From an uncultured bacterium (GTDB lineage Bacteria > Bacillota > Clostridia > Oscillospirales > Oscillospiraceae): DNA of 64,000 bases. The notes under the pieces are model-generated. The model was given only the letters and a program-made list of their open reading frames with translations, made no database searches and was not told the DNA's origin. The stretch is from contig CASFCS010000022.1 in the NCBI GenBank assembly GCA_949293245.1, forward strand, positions 35,845-99,844, in the 5' to 3' direction. This document shows, piece after piece, positions 46,259 through 54,666 of the stretch. The position numbers were made by a program, and so were the translations under genes. The number at the start of each line of letters is the position of its first letter. Position 1 is the stretch's first letter.

Positions 46259-46822
46259 TTAAAGTGCCCTGGTGTACCGAAGATCCACGCAGATGGTGTC
46301 CGGGGGGAAGGGGATGTCGGCGTGGGTGCCGTCCCAGCGAAAGCCGTGGGCCTCATAAAACCGCCGGGCGCCGGCGTTTTCCCGCAGGACAAAGACGAAA
46401 GCATTCTGATGGCCTGCCCGTTTCAGGCGGCTGAGCGCTTCCTCAAAGAGGAGTCCGCCGTATCCCTTTCCCCGGTGGTCCGGGTGGGTGTAGAAGGAGA
46501 TGATCTCCCCCCAGTCCCGGTAGGCCTCATTGGGCAGACCGGTGCCGGCGCTGGTGCCGGCATTGTAGTTTTCCATTCGGGCAGGGCCGTAATTGATACA
46601 GGCCACCGGGGTGTCATCGCTGTAAAGGAGAAGACCATGACACCGCCCGGTGTCGTAGTCCTCCTGGAAAAACCTGACCCACCGGTCATCGGTAATTTCC
46701 CGGGCCATGTAGTCGGCGGGGACATAGCCCACATAAGTATCCCGCCATCCCATGGCATGGATGAGGGACATGGCGGCAAAGTGCTCCCCAGTGCAGGCAT
46801 CTACCAGACGGAGGGTACTCAT
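46259..46822 (-). CDS. GNAT-family N-acetyltransferase
   Basis: 187 residues. The acetyl-CoA loop reads HPDHRGKGYGGLLFEEA, with the usual ENAGARRFYEAHGF near the C-terminus. The substrate is unknown. The start overlaps the stop of the activase partner gene (ATGA), so it is the last gene of that operon. The N-terminal half (MGWRDTYVGYVPADYM) is typical of GNATs often annotated as acting on small amines or phosphinothricin-like compounds, but that is not specific. Confidence 0.88.
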   Translation of the reverse strand: MSTLRLVDACTGEHFAAMSLIHAMGWRDTYVGYVPADYMAREITDDRWVRFFQEDYDTGRCHGLLLYSDDTPVACINYGPARMENYNAGTSAGTGLPNEAYRDWGEIISFYTHPDHRGKGYGGLLFEEALSRLKRAGHQNAFVFVLRENAGARRFYEAHGFRWDGTHADIPFPPDTICVDLRYTRAL

Positions 46823-48141
46823 ACTCCGGCTGCCTCCGGCTGCTTTGCCTGCTCCGGCGCCTTTTCCTCCTGCTGCTGCCGGGCCAGGGCCTTGGCGTTG
46901 GCCAGCATGAGCTTGATGCGGTTCTCCTGGTTGATTTTGGTGGCGCTGGGGTCGTAGTCGATGGCCACGATGTTGGAGTAGGGGTAGTCGTCCTTGAGCT
47001 TGCGGATCATACCCTTGCCCACAATGTGATTGGGCAGGCAGCCGAAGGGCTGGGTGCACACGATGTTGGGCACCCCGGAGTGGATGAGCTCCAGCATCTC
47101 GCCGGTGAGGAGCCACCCCTCGCCCATCTTGTTGCCGTCCCCCAGGTAGCCGTGGACCAGCTGGTGCATGCCCTCAAAAGTGCCGGGGGCATGGAACCGG
47201 GGCTCCTGCTCGATGGCGTGGATCATGGCCTTCTGGCACTTCTCCACATAGCCCTTGAACACCAGGCAGGCCTGCTTTTTCACCCACTTGCCGCCGTACA
47301 GGTCCACGTCGGCGATGCGGTTGTGGATCTTGAAGATGATGAAGTCAGTCAGGCCGGGCACCACCACCTCGGCCCCCTCAGAGAGGAGGAAGTCCTCCAG
47401 GTTGTTGTTGCCCAGGGGGGAGAATTTCACGTAGATCTCGCCCACTACGCCCACCCGCACCTTCTCCTCCTTGCGCACGGGGATGGAGGCGAAGTCGGAC
47501 ACGATCCACTTGAAGTTCTCGCACATCTGCTGGTAGGACAGCCCCTTGCCCTGGTTCATCCCCTCCAGCAGCCGGTCCATACAGGACTGGACCATAGCGT
47601 CGCTGGCGCCCGGCTCCACCTCGTAGGGGCGGCACTGGTTGGCCAGGCACACAATGAGATCCCCGTACATCATGGCGAACACCGCTTTGCGGATGATGTT
47701 CAGGGTAAAGTGGAAGCCGGGATTCTTCTCCAGGCCGGACAGGTTCACCGACACCACGGGGATGAAGCCCAGCCCCGCCTTGTCCAGGGCCTTGCGCAGG
47801 AGGTGGATGTAGTTGGAGGCCCGGCAGCCGCCGCCGGTCTGGGTGATGAGAAGGCCCACCTTATGTACGTCATACTTGCCGCTCTTCACCGCGTCGATGA
47901 GCTGGCCGATGACCAGCAGGGCGGGGTAGCAGGTGTCGTTGTGGACGTACTTGAGGCCCTCATCCACGATGCCCCGGTGGTTGGTGTTGAGCATCTCGAT
48001 CTTATAGCCGTAGGTCTCCAGCACCCGGGCGATCATGGAGAAGTGGACCGGCAGCATCTGGGGCATGAGGAGGGTATATTCCTCCTTCATCTCCTTGGTG
48101 AAGAGCAGGCGGCCGGTCTTGTCATAAACTAATTCTGCCAT
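46819..48141 (-). CDS. 2-hydroxyacyl-CoA dehydratase activase-associated protein (HgdB/CoA-dehydratase-like)
   Basis: 440 residues. Resembles the C-terminal third of the large (about 1400-residue) clostridial activase proteins: cysteines in HNDTCYPALLVIGQ, TGGGCRASNY, LANQCRPYEVEPG and TQPFGCLPNHIVGKG are placed to bind an iron-sulfur cluster. Here it is a separate gene, 40 bases downstream of the activase gene. AAAGGA favours the ATG at 48141. It probably works with the upstream ATPase in a reductive, radical-type activation; the reaction target is unknown. Confidence 0.85.
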   Translation of the reverse strand: MAELVYDKTGRLLFTKEMKEEYTLLMPQMLPVHFSMIARVLETYGYKIEMLNTNHRGIVDEGLKYVHNDTCYPALLVIGQLIDAVKSGKYDVHKVGLLITQTGGGCRASNYIHLLRKALDKAGLGFIPVVSVNLSGLEKNPGFHFTLNIIRKAVFAMMYGDLIVCLANQCRPYEVEPGASDAMVQSCMDRLLEGMNQGKGLSYQQMCENFKWIVSDFASIPVRKEEKVRVGVVGEIYVKFSPLGNNNLEDFLLSEGAEVVVPGLTDFIIFKIHNRIADVDLYGGKWVKKQACLVFKGYVEKCQKAMIHAIEQEPRFHAPGTFEGMHQLVHGYLGDGNKMGEGWLLTGEMLELIHSGVPNIVCTQPFGCLPNHIVGKGMIRKLKDDYPYSNIVAIDYDPSATKINQENRIKLMLANAKALARQQQEEKAPEQAKQPEAAGV

Positions 48142-48181
48142 ACTGTGATTGGTCCTTTCCACATAAGAGGTGAGTGGGACT

Positions 48182-51124
48182 TCAGCCCCGGTTCTGGCTG
48201 TCCCGGGCGTCCATGGCCGCCATGAGGGAGCGGATGCGGATCCTAACGGCCCCCAGGTTGTTGATGTCGTCGATCTTCAGCTGGGTGTAGAGCTTGCCGT
48301 TCTCCTCCAGAATGGAGCGCACCTCGTCGCCGGTGATGGCGTCGGTGCCGCAGCCAAAGCTCACCAGCTGGATGAGCTGCATGTCGTCCTGGGTGCAGAC
48401 ATAGCGGGCGGCGTTGTACATCCGGGACTGGAAGGTCCACTGGTTGAGCACCTTCCGGGGGGCATACCCCTCGTGGAAGGCCACCGCGTCCTCGGTAATG
48501 AGGACGAAGCCGAAGGAAGTGATAAGGTCGTTGATGCCGTGGTTGATTTCGGGGTCCACGTGGTAGGGCCGTCCCGCCACCACCAGGATGCGGTGGCCAT
48601 TGTCCCGGGCGTACTGGATGTACTCCTGCCCCTTGGCGTGGATATCCTGGACATAAGCGTCATAGGCGTCGTAGGCCGCCCGGGCCGCCGCCACGGTCTC
48701 CTTTTTGGGGATGTCAAAGTGCTCCTGGAAATATTCGGCCATCTTCTTTTCGAAGTCCTTGGGCCGGTGGAGCCCCACATAGGGGTTGAGGAAGGGGACG
48801 GTCTTGAGGATGGGCACGTTGGCGGCCAGAAGCTCAGGGTAGTAGGCCACCACGGGGCAGTTGTAGTGGTTGTCCGCCGTCTTCTCATCGAAGTTGTAGG
48901 ACATGCAGGGGTACCAGATGGCATCGGGCTTGGTCTCCGCCAGGGCCTCCACATGGCCGTGGAGCAGCTTTGCGGGGTAGCACACCGTGTCCGAGGGGAT
49001 GGTGTGCTGGCCCTTGAGATAGAGCTTGCGGGAGGACTCGGGGGAGAGGACCACCTCGAAGTTGAGCTTGGTGAAGAAGGCAAACCAGAAGGGCAGGTTC
49101 TCATACATGTTCAGCCCGAAGGGGATGCCGATGCGGCCACGGCTGCCGTCGCCGCTGCCCTTGCCCTCCAGGGCCCGGAGCTTCTGGTACTTGTAGCGGT
49201 ACAGGTCGGGCAGCTCGCTTTTCTCCTTGCCCAGGGGGCGGGAGCAGCGGTTGCCGGAGATGAAGCGGCGGCCCCCGTCAAACTGGTTGACGGTGAGGGA
49301 GCAGTGGTTGGTGCACAGCCCGCAGGTGGCGGGCTTGGCGGTGTGGGTGAACGACTGCAAAGCCTTTTCACTCAACAAAGAGGACTTCTCCAGGTGCAGG
49401 TCCCGGGCGGCCAGGGCGGCGCCAAAGGCCCCCATGATACCGGCAATGGTGGGCCGGGTCACATTGCGGCCCAGCTCCTGCTCAAAGGCCCGGAGCACCG
49501 CGTCGTTGAGGAAGGTGCCCCCCTGGACCACGATGTGCTTGCCCAGGTCGTCGGCGGAGGCGGCCCGGATGACCTTGTATACCGCGTTTTTCACAATGGA
49601 GATGGACAGCCCCGCAGAGATGTCCTCCACGCTGGCCCCGTCCTTCTGGGCCTGCTTCACCGAGGAGTTCATGAACACCGTGCAGCGGGAGCCCAGGTTC
49701 ACCGGATACTTGGCGAAGAGGCCCAGCTTGGCAAAGTCGGCAATGGTGTACCCCAGGGCCTTGGCGAAGGTCTCGATGAAGGAGCCGCAGCCGGAGGAGC
49801 AGGCCTCGTTGAGCATGATGGAGTCCACGGCGCTGTTGCGGATCTTGAAGCACTTCATGTCCTGGCCGCCGATGTCGATGATGAAATCCACGTCGGGGTT
49901 GAAATGGGCGGCGGCCTTGTAGTGGGCCACGGTCTCCACCAGCCCCAGGTCACAGGAGAAGGCGTTTTTCACCAGATCCTCTCCGTAACCTGTGACGGCG
50001 GCTCCCTTGATGGTCACCCGGCCGCCGCAGCGGCGGTAGATCTCCCGCAGCTGCTCCAGCACGATGGCCACCGGGTTGCCCTGATTGGAGTGATAATAGG
50101 TATACAGCAGTCCGCCCTCGGGGGTGATGAGGGTGAGCTTGATGGTGGTGGAGCCGGAGTCGATGCCCAGGTAGGCGTCCCCGGTATAGGTGTCGATATC
50201 CGCCTCCGGGGGATGCATGGCGTTGTGCCGCTCCAGGAAGGCGTCATACTCCTCCTGCTGGTCAAAGAGGGGGGGCATGGTGTCCACCACGGTGGTGGTG
50301 TCCACGCTCTCCTCCAGCTTTTTGAGCAGGTCGTCAAAGAGGGCGGGGGAGTAGTCCCCGGAGCACAGGGCGGCACCCATGGCGGCGAAGCAGTCCCCAT
50401 CCTCCGGGAAGATGGCGTGTTCGCTGTCCAGGTGGAGGGTCTCCACAAAGCGCGCCCGCAGGCCCTGGAGGAAGTGGAGGGGACCGCCCAGAAAGACGAT
50501 CTTGCCCTTGAGCTCCCGCCCCTGGGTGAGGCCGCCTACGGTCTGGTCCACCACGGCCTGGAAGATGGAGGCGGCCACATCCTCCTTCCGCCCGCCCTGG
50601 TTGAGGATGGGCTGGATGTCGCTTTTGGCGAACACGCCGCAGCGGGAGGCGATGGGGTAGATCTTCTCGTGTTTGAGGCTCAGCTCGTCCATCTCGTCCA
50701 CAGTCACGTTGAGCAGGGTGGCCATCTGGTCGATAAAGGCGCCGGTGCCGCCGGCGCAGGAGCCGTTCATCCGCTCCTCCAGAGCGCCGCCGAAGAAGAT
50801 GATCTTGGCGTCCTCGCCCCCAAGCTCGATGACGGCATCTGTGCCGGGGATATAAGTGTTGACAGCGGCGGCGGTGGCGTACACCTCCTGCACGAAGTCC
50901 AGACCCGCGGCCTTGGCCACACCCAGCCCGGCGGAACCGGTAATCACCAGGCGGACCTGCTGGCCCAAAAGCATGGATTCGATGGAGTGCAGGGTCTCGC
51001 ACGCCCGCTCTCTTGTCTTGGAGTAGTGGCGCTCGTAGGAGCGGAACAGGAGCTTGTTGGTTTCATCCAGCACCACCACTTTTACAGTAGTGGAGCCGAT
51101 GTCAATGCCGATTCGCAGACTCAT
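48182..51124 (-). CDS. 2-hydroxyacyl-CoA dehydratase activase, tandem BadF/BcrA-type ATPase with DUF2229
   Basis: 980 residues. Two acetate-kinase/HSP70-like ATPase domains in tandem: IDIGSTTVKVVVLD (residue 7 on) with GSCAGGTGAF (Cys123), and IDSGSTTIKL (residue 321 on) with NEACSSGCGSF (Cys442, Cys446), the cysteines that hold the bridging 4Fe-4S cluster. After about 640, a DUF2229-type region with CGLCTNHCSL and GNRC follows. Such proteins inject an electron into dehydratases or benzoyl-CoA reductase relatives at the cost of ATP. No dehydratase subunits for a known substrate lie nearby. Confidence 0.92.
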   Translation of the reverse strand: MSLRIGIDIGSTTVKVVVLDETNKLLFRSYERHYSKTRERACETLHSIESMLLGQQVRLVITGSAGLGVAKAAGLDFVQEVYATAAAVNTYIPGTDAVIELGGEDAKIIFFGGALEERMNGSCAGGTGAFIDQMATLLNVTVDEMDELSLKHEKIYPIASRCGVFAKSDIQPILNQGGRKEDVAASIFQAVVDQTVGGLTQGRELKGKIVFLGGPLHFLQGLRARFVETLHLDSEHAIFPEDGDCFAAMGAALCSGDYSPALFDDLLKKLEESVDTTTVVDTMPPLFDQQEEYDAFLERHNAMHPPEADIDTYTGDAYLGIDSGSTTIKLTLITPEGGLLYTYYHSNQGNPVAIVLEQLREIYRRCGGRVTIKGAAVTGYGEDLVKNAFSCDLGLVETVAHYKAAAHFNPDVDFIIDIGGQDMKCFKIRNSAVDSIMLNEACSSGCGSFIETFAKALGYTIADFAKLGLFAKYPVNLGSRCTVFMNSSVKQAQKDGASVEDISAGLSISIVKNAVYKVIRAASADDLGKHIVVQGGTFLNDAVLRAFEQELGRNVTRPTIAGIMGAFGAALAARDLHLEKSSLLSEKALQSFTHTAKPATCGLCTNHCSLTVNQFDGGRRFISGNRCSRPLGKEKSELPDLYRYKYQKLRALEGKGSGDGSRGRIGIPFGLNMYENLPFWFAFFTKLNFEVVLSPESSRKLYLKGQHTIPSDTVCYPAKLLHGHVEALAETKPDAIWYPCMSYNFDEKTADNHYNCPVVAYYPELLAANVPILKTVPFLNPYVGLHRPKDFEKKMAEYFQEHFDIPKKETVAAARAAYDAYDAYVQDIHAKGQEYIQYARDNGHRILVVAGRPYHVDPEINHGINDLITSFGFVLITEDAVAFHEGYAPRKVLNQWTFQSRMYNAARYVCTQDDMQLIQLVSFGCGTDAITGDEVRSILEENGKLYTQLKIDDINNLGAVRIRIRSLMAAMDARDSQNRG

Positions 51125-51163
51125 GTACGTTCACCTGATCCTTACTGACAAATTACAGAATGT

Positions 51164-51181
51164 GTCTCCGCATAAGGAGAC
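51164..51181 (-). promoter_or_regulatory. Small hairpin in the activase leader
   Basis: GTCTCC (51164-51169) pairs with GGAGAC (51176-51181). Too small to name a function. Confidence 0.35.
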
Positions 51182-51188
51182 TCATACT

Positions 51189-51217
51189 ATATTATTACAT
51201 TATCAGTCAATTTTCAA
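51189..51217 (-). promoter_or_regulatory. Promoter of the activase operon
   Basis: Minus strand TTGAAA (51217-51212), 17-base spacer, TAATAT (51194-51189), in an AT-rich gap. Confidence 0.6.
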
Positions 51218-51304
51218 CCGGGAAATCATACGAAAATTGAAGGATTTCACCGGCATACTCTCCATATTACCTTAGAACTTTTGCATCTGGAGAACAGTTA
51301 AGTA

Positions 51305-51341
51305 GTCCGCCGGCGAAAGGGAGCGGTTCTCACCGGCGGAC
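51305..51341 (-). terminator. Hairpin after the small lipoprotein gene
   Basis: GTCCGCCGG (51305-51313) pairs with CCGGCGGAC (51333-51341), 16 bases below the stop; no strong U-tract. Confidence 0.55.
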
Positions 51342-51356
51342 GGAAGCAAAGGGGAC

Positions 51357-51620
51357 TTAGCTGGTTGCGTCCAGAGTATCTTTCAGGGCATCTGCACCCC
51401 GGTCAACAGCATCCTCCAGTTTATCTCCAAGCTTCTCCAGGGGATCCTGATAGGAGTGCCCGTTCACTTTTCCGTCGGGGGCGGCGTAGTAAGCGCTGTC
51501 CTGCCGCGGGTCGCCCGCCATGTCCCGCTCCAACTGTTCCATGGTGTTGCTGCTGCAGCCGAACAGACAGCCGGCGCACAGGACACCCAGGGAGAGAAGG
51601 GCCGCGGTCCGTTTTAACAT
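51357..51620 (-). CDS. Small predicted lipoprotein
   Basis: 87 residues. Signal MLKRTAALLSLGVL with lipobox cysteine at 18 (CAGC) or 22 (LFGC). The mature part is charged: YYAAPDGKVNGHSYQDP, then an amphipathic helix PLEKLGDKLEDAVDRGADALKDTLDA. Unknown family; the layout resembles small clostridial cell-surface lipoproteins. AAAAGGAGG precedes the ATG. Confidence 0.75.
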   Translation of the reverse strand: MLKRTAALLSLGVLCAGCLFGCSSNTMEQLERDMAGDPRQDSAYYAAPDGKVNGHSYQDPLEKLGDKLEDAVDRGADALKDTLDATS

Positions 51621-51723
51621 ATTTCATTCCTCCTTTTTATATAGGGGCATAGTCACAGTCTCTCCCTGCGGGCGGCAAACACACCCGGTAAATCCTGCTG
51701 AAAATGCGTATAGAAAAAAACAC

Positions 51724-51752
51724 TTGCGCACAGAGAAAAGGTGTGGTAGTAT
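51724..51752 (+). promoter_or_regulatory. Promoter of the second PerR-like operon
   Basis: TTGCGC (51724-51729), 17 bases, TAGTAT (51747-51752). Confidence 0.65.
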
Positions 51753-51769
51753 AATAACAGAAATTATTA
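51752..51769 (+). promoter_or_regulatory. Operator of the second PerR-like operon
   Basis: TAATAA (51752-51757), six bases, TTATTA (51764-51769), touching the -10 box. It is the right size and place for Fur/PerR autoregulation. Confidence 0.6.
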
Positions 51770-51798
51770 CTGATTACGGATAGAAAGGGAGGTGCCCT

Positions 51799-52179
51799 AT
51801 GCCTGTCAAGCGATACTCCAGGCAGCGGGAGCTGATTTACCGCACCTTAAAAGCCAGCCATGAGCACCCCACCGCCGAAATGATTTACCAGGCCCTCAAG
51901 CCCACCAACCCCAACCTGAGCCTGGGCACGGTGTACCGCAACCTCAATTTGCTGGTGGAGGAGGGGATCATTGCCCGCATGTCCTTCCAGGTGGAGCGGT
52001 ACGATGCAGACCTCTCTCCACACGCCCACTTTGCGTGCAGCTGCTGCGGACGGGTGAGCGATCTGATGGTGCCCTATGACGAGGAGCTGGACCGCCAGGC
52101 AGCCCAGGCGGGCTATCAGGTGGAGGGCCACAAGGTATTGTTTACAGGACGGTGCGCAGACTGTATCATACAGACCTGA
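51799..52179 (+). CDS. perR: Fur/PerR-family repressor
   Basis: 126 residues. Recognition helix region SLGTVYRNLNLLVEEGIIAR, metal-site residues HEHPTAEMIY, RYDADLSPHAHFACSCCG, and CADC at the C-terminus. The YDADLSPHAHF segment, with Asp and two His in the PerR spacing, together with the downstream desulfoferrodoxin and rubrerythrin, supports a peroxide sensor. GGGAGGTG precedes the ATG. Distinct in sequence from the PerR-like gene at 34539. Confidence 0.92.
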   Translation: MPVKRYSRQRELIYRTLKASHEHPTAEMIYQALKPTNPNLSLGTVYRNLNLLVEEGIIARMSFQVERYDADLSPHAHFACSCCGRVSDLMVPYDEELDRQAAQAGYQVEGHKVLFTGRCADCIIQT

Positions 52180-52235
52180 TAGGTATGTGAAAAAGAAGGA
52201 CAATATATTTTAAAATTTGGAAGGAGACCGCAACA

Positions 52236-52604
52236 ATGGAGTTTAAGCTTTATCGCTGTGAGCACTGCGGCAACATCGCTTTTAAGGTAGTGGACAAGGG
52301 CGTGCCCCTGATGTGCTGCGGGCAGAAGATGGTGGAGCTCACCGCCAACACCACCGACGGCGCCCTGGAGAAGCACGTGCCTGTGGTGGAGCGGGACGGG
52401 GAGAATGTCACCGTGAAGGTGGGTTCTGTGGCCCATCCCATGCTGCCCGAGCACTATATCCAGTTCATTGCCGCCGTCAGCGGCGACACCGTTACCATCC
52501 GCACCCCCGCCCCCGGCGACGAGCCCGTCCTCACCCTGAAGGCGGGAGAGGATGTCACCGCCTATGAGTGGTGCAACCTCCACGGCTACTGGAGCGGCAA
52601 GTAA
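52236..52604 (+). CDS. dfx: Desulfoferrodoxin (superoxide reductase)
   Basis: 122 residues. Reduces superoxide to peroxide without making oxygen. Both iron sites are present: centre I Cys8, Cys11, Cys27, Cys28, and centre II His47, His67, His73, Cys113 and His116 (EWCNLHGYW). This is the two-centre (class I) form. GGAAGGAG precedes the ATG. It lies between the PerR-like repressor and rubrerythrin, so peroxide made here can be removed by the next product. Confidence 0.97.
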   Translation: MEFKLYRCEHCGNIAFKVVDKGVPLMCCGQKMVELTANTTDGALEKHVPVVERDGENVTVKVGSVAHPMLPEHYIQFIAAVSGDTVTIRTPAPGDEPVLTLKAGEDVTAYEWCNLHGYWSGK

Positions 52605-52676
52605 ACCAAGACAGGAGCCTCGTTTACCAGAGGTTTCAATGTGAAATTTTAAAACAACGAAACGGAGGAAATGATA

Positions 52677-53210
52677 ATGGAACTCAAGGGCAGCAAGACG
52701 GAAGCCAATCTCTGGAAGGCCTTTGCCGGGGAGAGCATGGCCCGCAACAAGTACACCTACTTTGCCAGCGCCGCCAAGAAGGCGGGGTACGAGCAGATCG
52801 CCGCCTTCTTCACCGCCACCGCGGACAATGAGAAGGAGCACGCCAAGATCTGGTTCAAGGAGCTGGGCGGCATCGGCGACGTGGCGGCCAACCTGCGCGC
52901 CGCCGCCGCCGGGGAGAACGACGAGTGGACCTCCATGTACAAGGAGATGGCCGAGACCGCCCGGGAGGAGGGCTTCGACCGTCTGGCCGGCCTGTTCGAG
53001 GGCGTGGCTGCCATCGAGAAGGAGCACGAGGAGCGCTACCTCCGGCTGCTGGCCAATCTGGAGGGGGATCTGGTGTTCAAGGCTGAGGAGGAGACCGTGT
53101 GGATCTGCCGCAACTGCGGCCACATCCATGTGGGCAAGGAGGCCCCTGAGGTCTGCCCCGTGTGTGCCCATCCCAAGGCCTACTTCGAGCGCCGGGCTGT
53201 CAACTACTGA
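52677..53210 (+). CDS. Rubrerythrin
   Basis: 177 residues. Ferritin-like diiron domain with [27 protein letters not shown] and EKEHEERY, and a C-terminal rubredoxin [10 protein letters not shown]...CPVC. Peroxide reductase of anaerobes. A second ATG six bases upstream is in frame, but the GGAGG spacing favours 52677. Its classical domain order contrasts with the reverse rubrerythrin fusion at 32711. Confidence 0.96.
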   Translation: MELKGSKTEANLWKAFAGESMARNKYTYFASAAKKAGYEQIAAFFTATADNEKEHAKIWFKELGGIGDVAANLRAAAAGENDEWTSMYKEMAETAREEGFDRLAGLFEGVAAIEKEHEERYLRLLANLEGDLVFKAEEETVWICRNCGHIHVGKEAPEVCPVCAHPKAYFERRAVNY

Positions 53211-53226
53211 TTTACCTTTCGCAAGC

Positions 53227-53268
53227 AAAAACTCCTGGGCAGCGCATGTGCGCCGCCCAGGAGTTTTT
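53227..53268 (+). terminator. Terminator of the dfx-rubrerythrin operon
   Basis: AAAAACTCCTGGGC (53227-53240) pairs with GCCCAGGAGTTTTT (53255-53268); it also serves the convergent SGNH gene. Confidence 0.93.
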
Positions 53269-53271
53269 CTG

Positions 53272-54057
53272 TCACGACTCTTCCGGCGCAACCCAGTGGG
53301 TGTCCAGATAGTCCAGCATCATGGGATATAGAGCGTCCACGGGGTGGAGGCCGTCGGTGGAGTCCGCCGAGGGGAGAAAGCCCTCCTCGTCGGCGAAATA
53401 GCTGTAGAGATCCAGGTACCAGCAGCCGTCCTCCTGGCACATCTCCAGCAGCATCTCGTTGTAGGCCAGGATGCGCTCAATGGTGATGGTCCCCCAGCTG
53501 TCGCGGCTGCGGGTCACGGGCAGGACAGAGATCACATAGATCTGGGCCTCGGGCTGGGCGGACCAGATCAGCGCCAGCAGCTCCTCGTAGCTCTCCCGGG
53601 CCGCCTCCAGACCGGAGGTGATTTCGTTTACCCCCAGCATTACATAGACCTTGCCGTAGGACTCCTGCTGGAGCACCTCCTCCAGGGTGCCGTTGCCCCC
53701 CAGGGGCAGGGGAAACTCCCGGTAGGAGAGCATCTGGTCCACGCTGGCCCCGGTGAGGGCGCAGTAGTGGGGGGTCCACAGCCCGCCGTAGGCCTCAAAG
53801 CCCACCATCATGGAGTGGCCGATCATCAGCGCGTCGTCAAACCAGCGGGGATCGGCGTAGTCGCATGCCTCCACCAGCCCGCCCTGCCGGGCGCCCTGGA
53901 GATTGAGAATACTCTGCACGGGAGCAGAGGGGGAATCGCTTTGGATGGGCTCTTTCACCTGTCCGGTAGAGATAGGCTCCTGGGTATCACAGCCCCCCAG
54001 TACCAGAGCCAGGGCGGCTGCTGCGCACAGTACAGCGGTTTTGACCCTTCGTTTCAT
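53272..54057 (-). CDS. SGNH/GDSL-type hydrolase lipoprotein
   Basis: 261 residues. Lipobox LGGC with Cys23. SGNH blocks: MIGHSMMVGFEAYGG (nucleophile Ser82; the usual GDS reads GHS), VYVMLGVNEITSG (Asn block), and DGLHPVDALYP (Asp/His block). Probably an esterase or acyltransferase on cell-envelope glycans; the target is unknown. The frame extends upstream, but GGAGGACAG before the ATG at 54057 and the signal peptide decide the start. Confidence 0.88.
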   Translation of the reverse strand: MKRRVKTAVLCAAAALALVLGGCDTQEPISTGQVKEPIQSDSPSAPVQSILNLQGARQGGLVEACDYADPRWFDDALMIGHSMMVGFEAYGGLWTPHYCALTGASVDQMLSYREFPLPLGGNGTLEEVLQQESYGKVYVMLGVNEITSGLEAARESYEELLALIWSAQPEAQIYVISVLPVTRSRDSWGTITIERILAYNEMLLEMCQEDGCWYLDLYSYFADEEGFLPSADSTDGLHPVDALYPMMLDYLDTHWVAPEES

Positions 54058-54143
54058 GTTCTGTCCTCCCACCGGAACGGCATTCTCATCGCTTAGGGTA
54101 TGCAGGAAGGGATGGGACATATGCCCCATCCCTGATTCCTCTG

Positions 54144-54527
54144 GCACAAGCAGACCTGTAAGCCGGGTTCTGTCATTTAAGACAGCCATCTATCTAGGCG
54201 CACCGTTGCCGGTGCGCTCGAGCCGCCTCCCCGGGACGGCCGGGCCGGCCTGTTGTCCCTCCACGGCGTTGCTCCGGATAGAGTTTACAGCGATGAGCAG
54301 TTCCCAGTCATCGGGCGGGCGCTTATCTCCGCCTTTCCACCCTGACCTCGTGGACGCGGCATGGCCGCGCCGCTCCCCCGGATGGGGGCGAGGCGGTATC
54401 TCTCTGTTGCACTTGTCCTAGGGTCGCCCCCGGCGGGTGTTACCCGTTATCCTTGCCCTGTGGAGCCCGGACTTTCCTCATGGACGGCCTTTCGGCCTGC
54501 CCACGCGGCTGTCCAGTCTGCTTGCAG
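54144..54527 (-). ncRNA. rnpB: RNase P RNA, bacterial type A
   Basis: The catalytic RNA that removes tRNA 5' leaders. On the minus strand the outer stem GCAAGCAGAC (near 54526) pairs with GTCTGCTTGT (near 54155). The conserved core is present: GAGGAAAGTCCGGGCTCC near 54490-54455, ACAGAGAGATACCGCC near 54408-54393, and the 3' ATAGATGG...GAACCCGGCTTACAG. The A-type layout, with long P12-P17 arms, is unlike the B-type of Bacillus but usual in many clostridia. Ends are accurate to a few bases. Confidence 0.95.
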
Positions 54528-54532
54528 GTTGT

Positions 54533-54561
54533 ATTGTACCCCATGAGAGAACGATTGTCAA
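54533..54561 (-). promoter_or_regulatory. Promoter of rnpB
   Basis: Minus strand TTGACA (54561-54556), 17-base spacer, TACAAT (54538-54533), only a few bases before the mature 5' end. Confidence 0.9.
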
Positions 54562-54583
54562 ATGCCCCGCCTTGGGGTATAAT
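54555..54583 (+). promoter_or_regulatory. Promoter of murD, sharing the -35 region of rnpB
   Basis: TTGTCA (54555-54560), 17 bases, TATAAT (54578-54583). The -35 boxes of the two divergent promoters overlap over 54556-54560. Confidence 0.85.
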
Positions 54584-54666
54584 ACTCTCTGCGTCCCTTG
54601 GACCGGAGGGTTTTCCGGCGGGCGCGGCGCTTTTTCCCAAGATGTGACATAAGGGGGATTTTTGTG

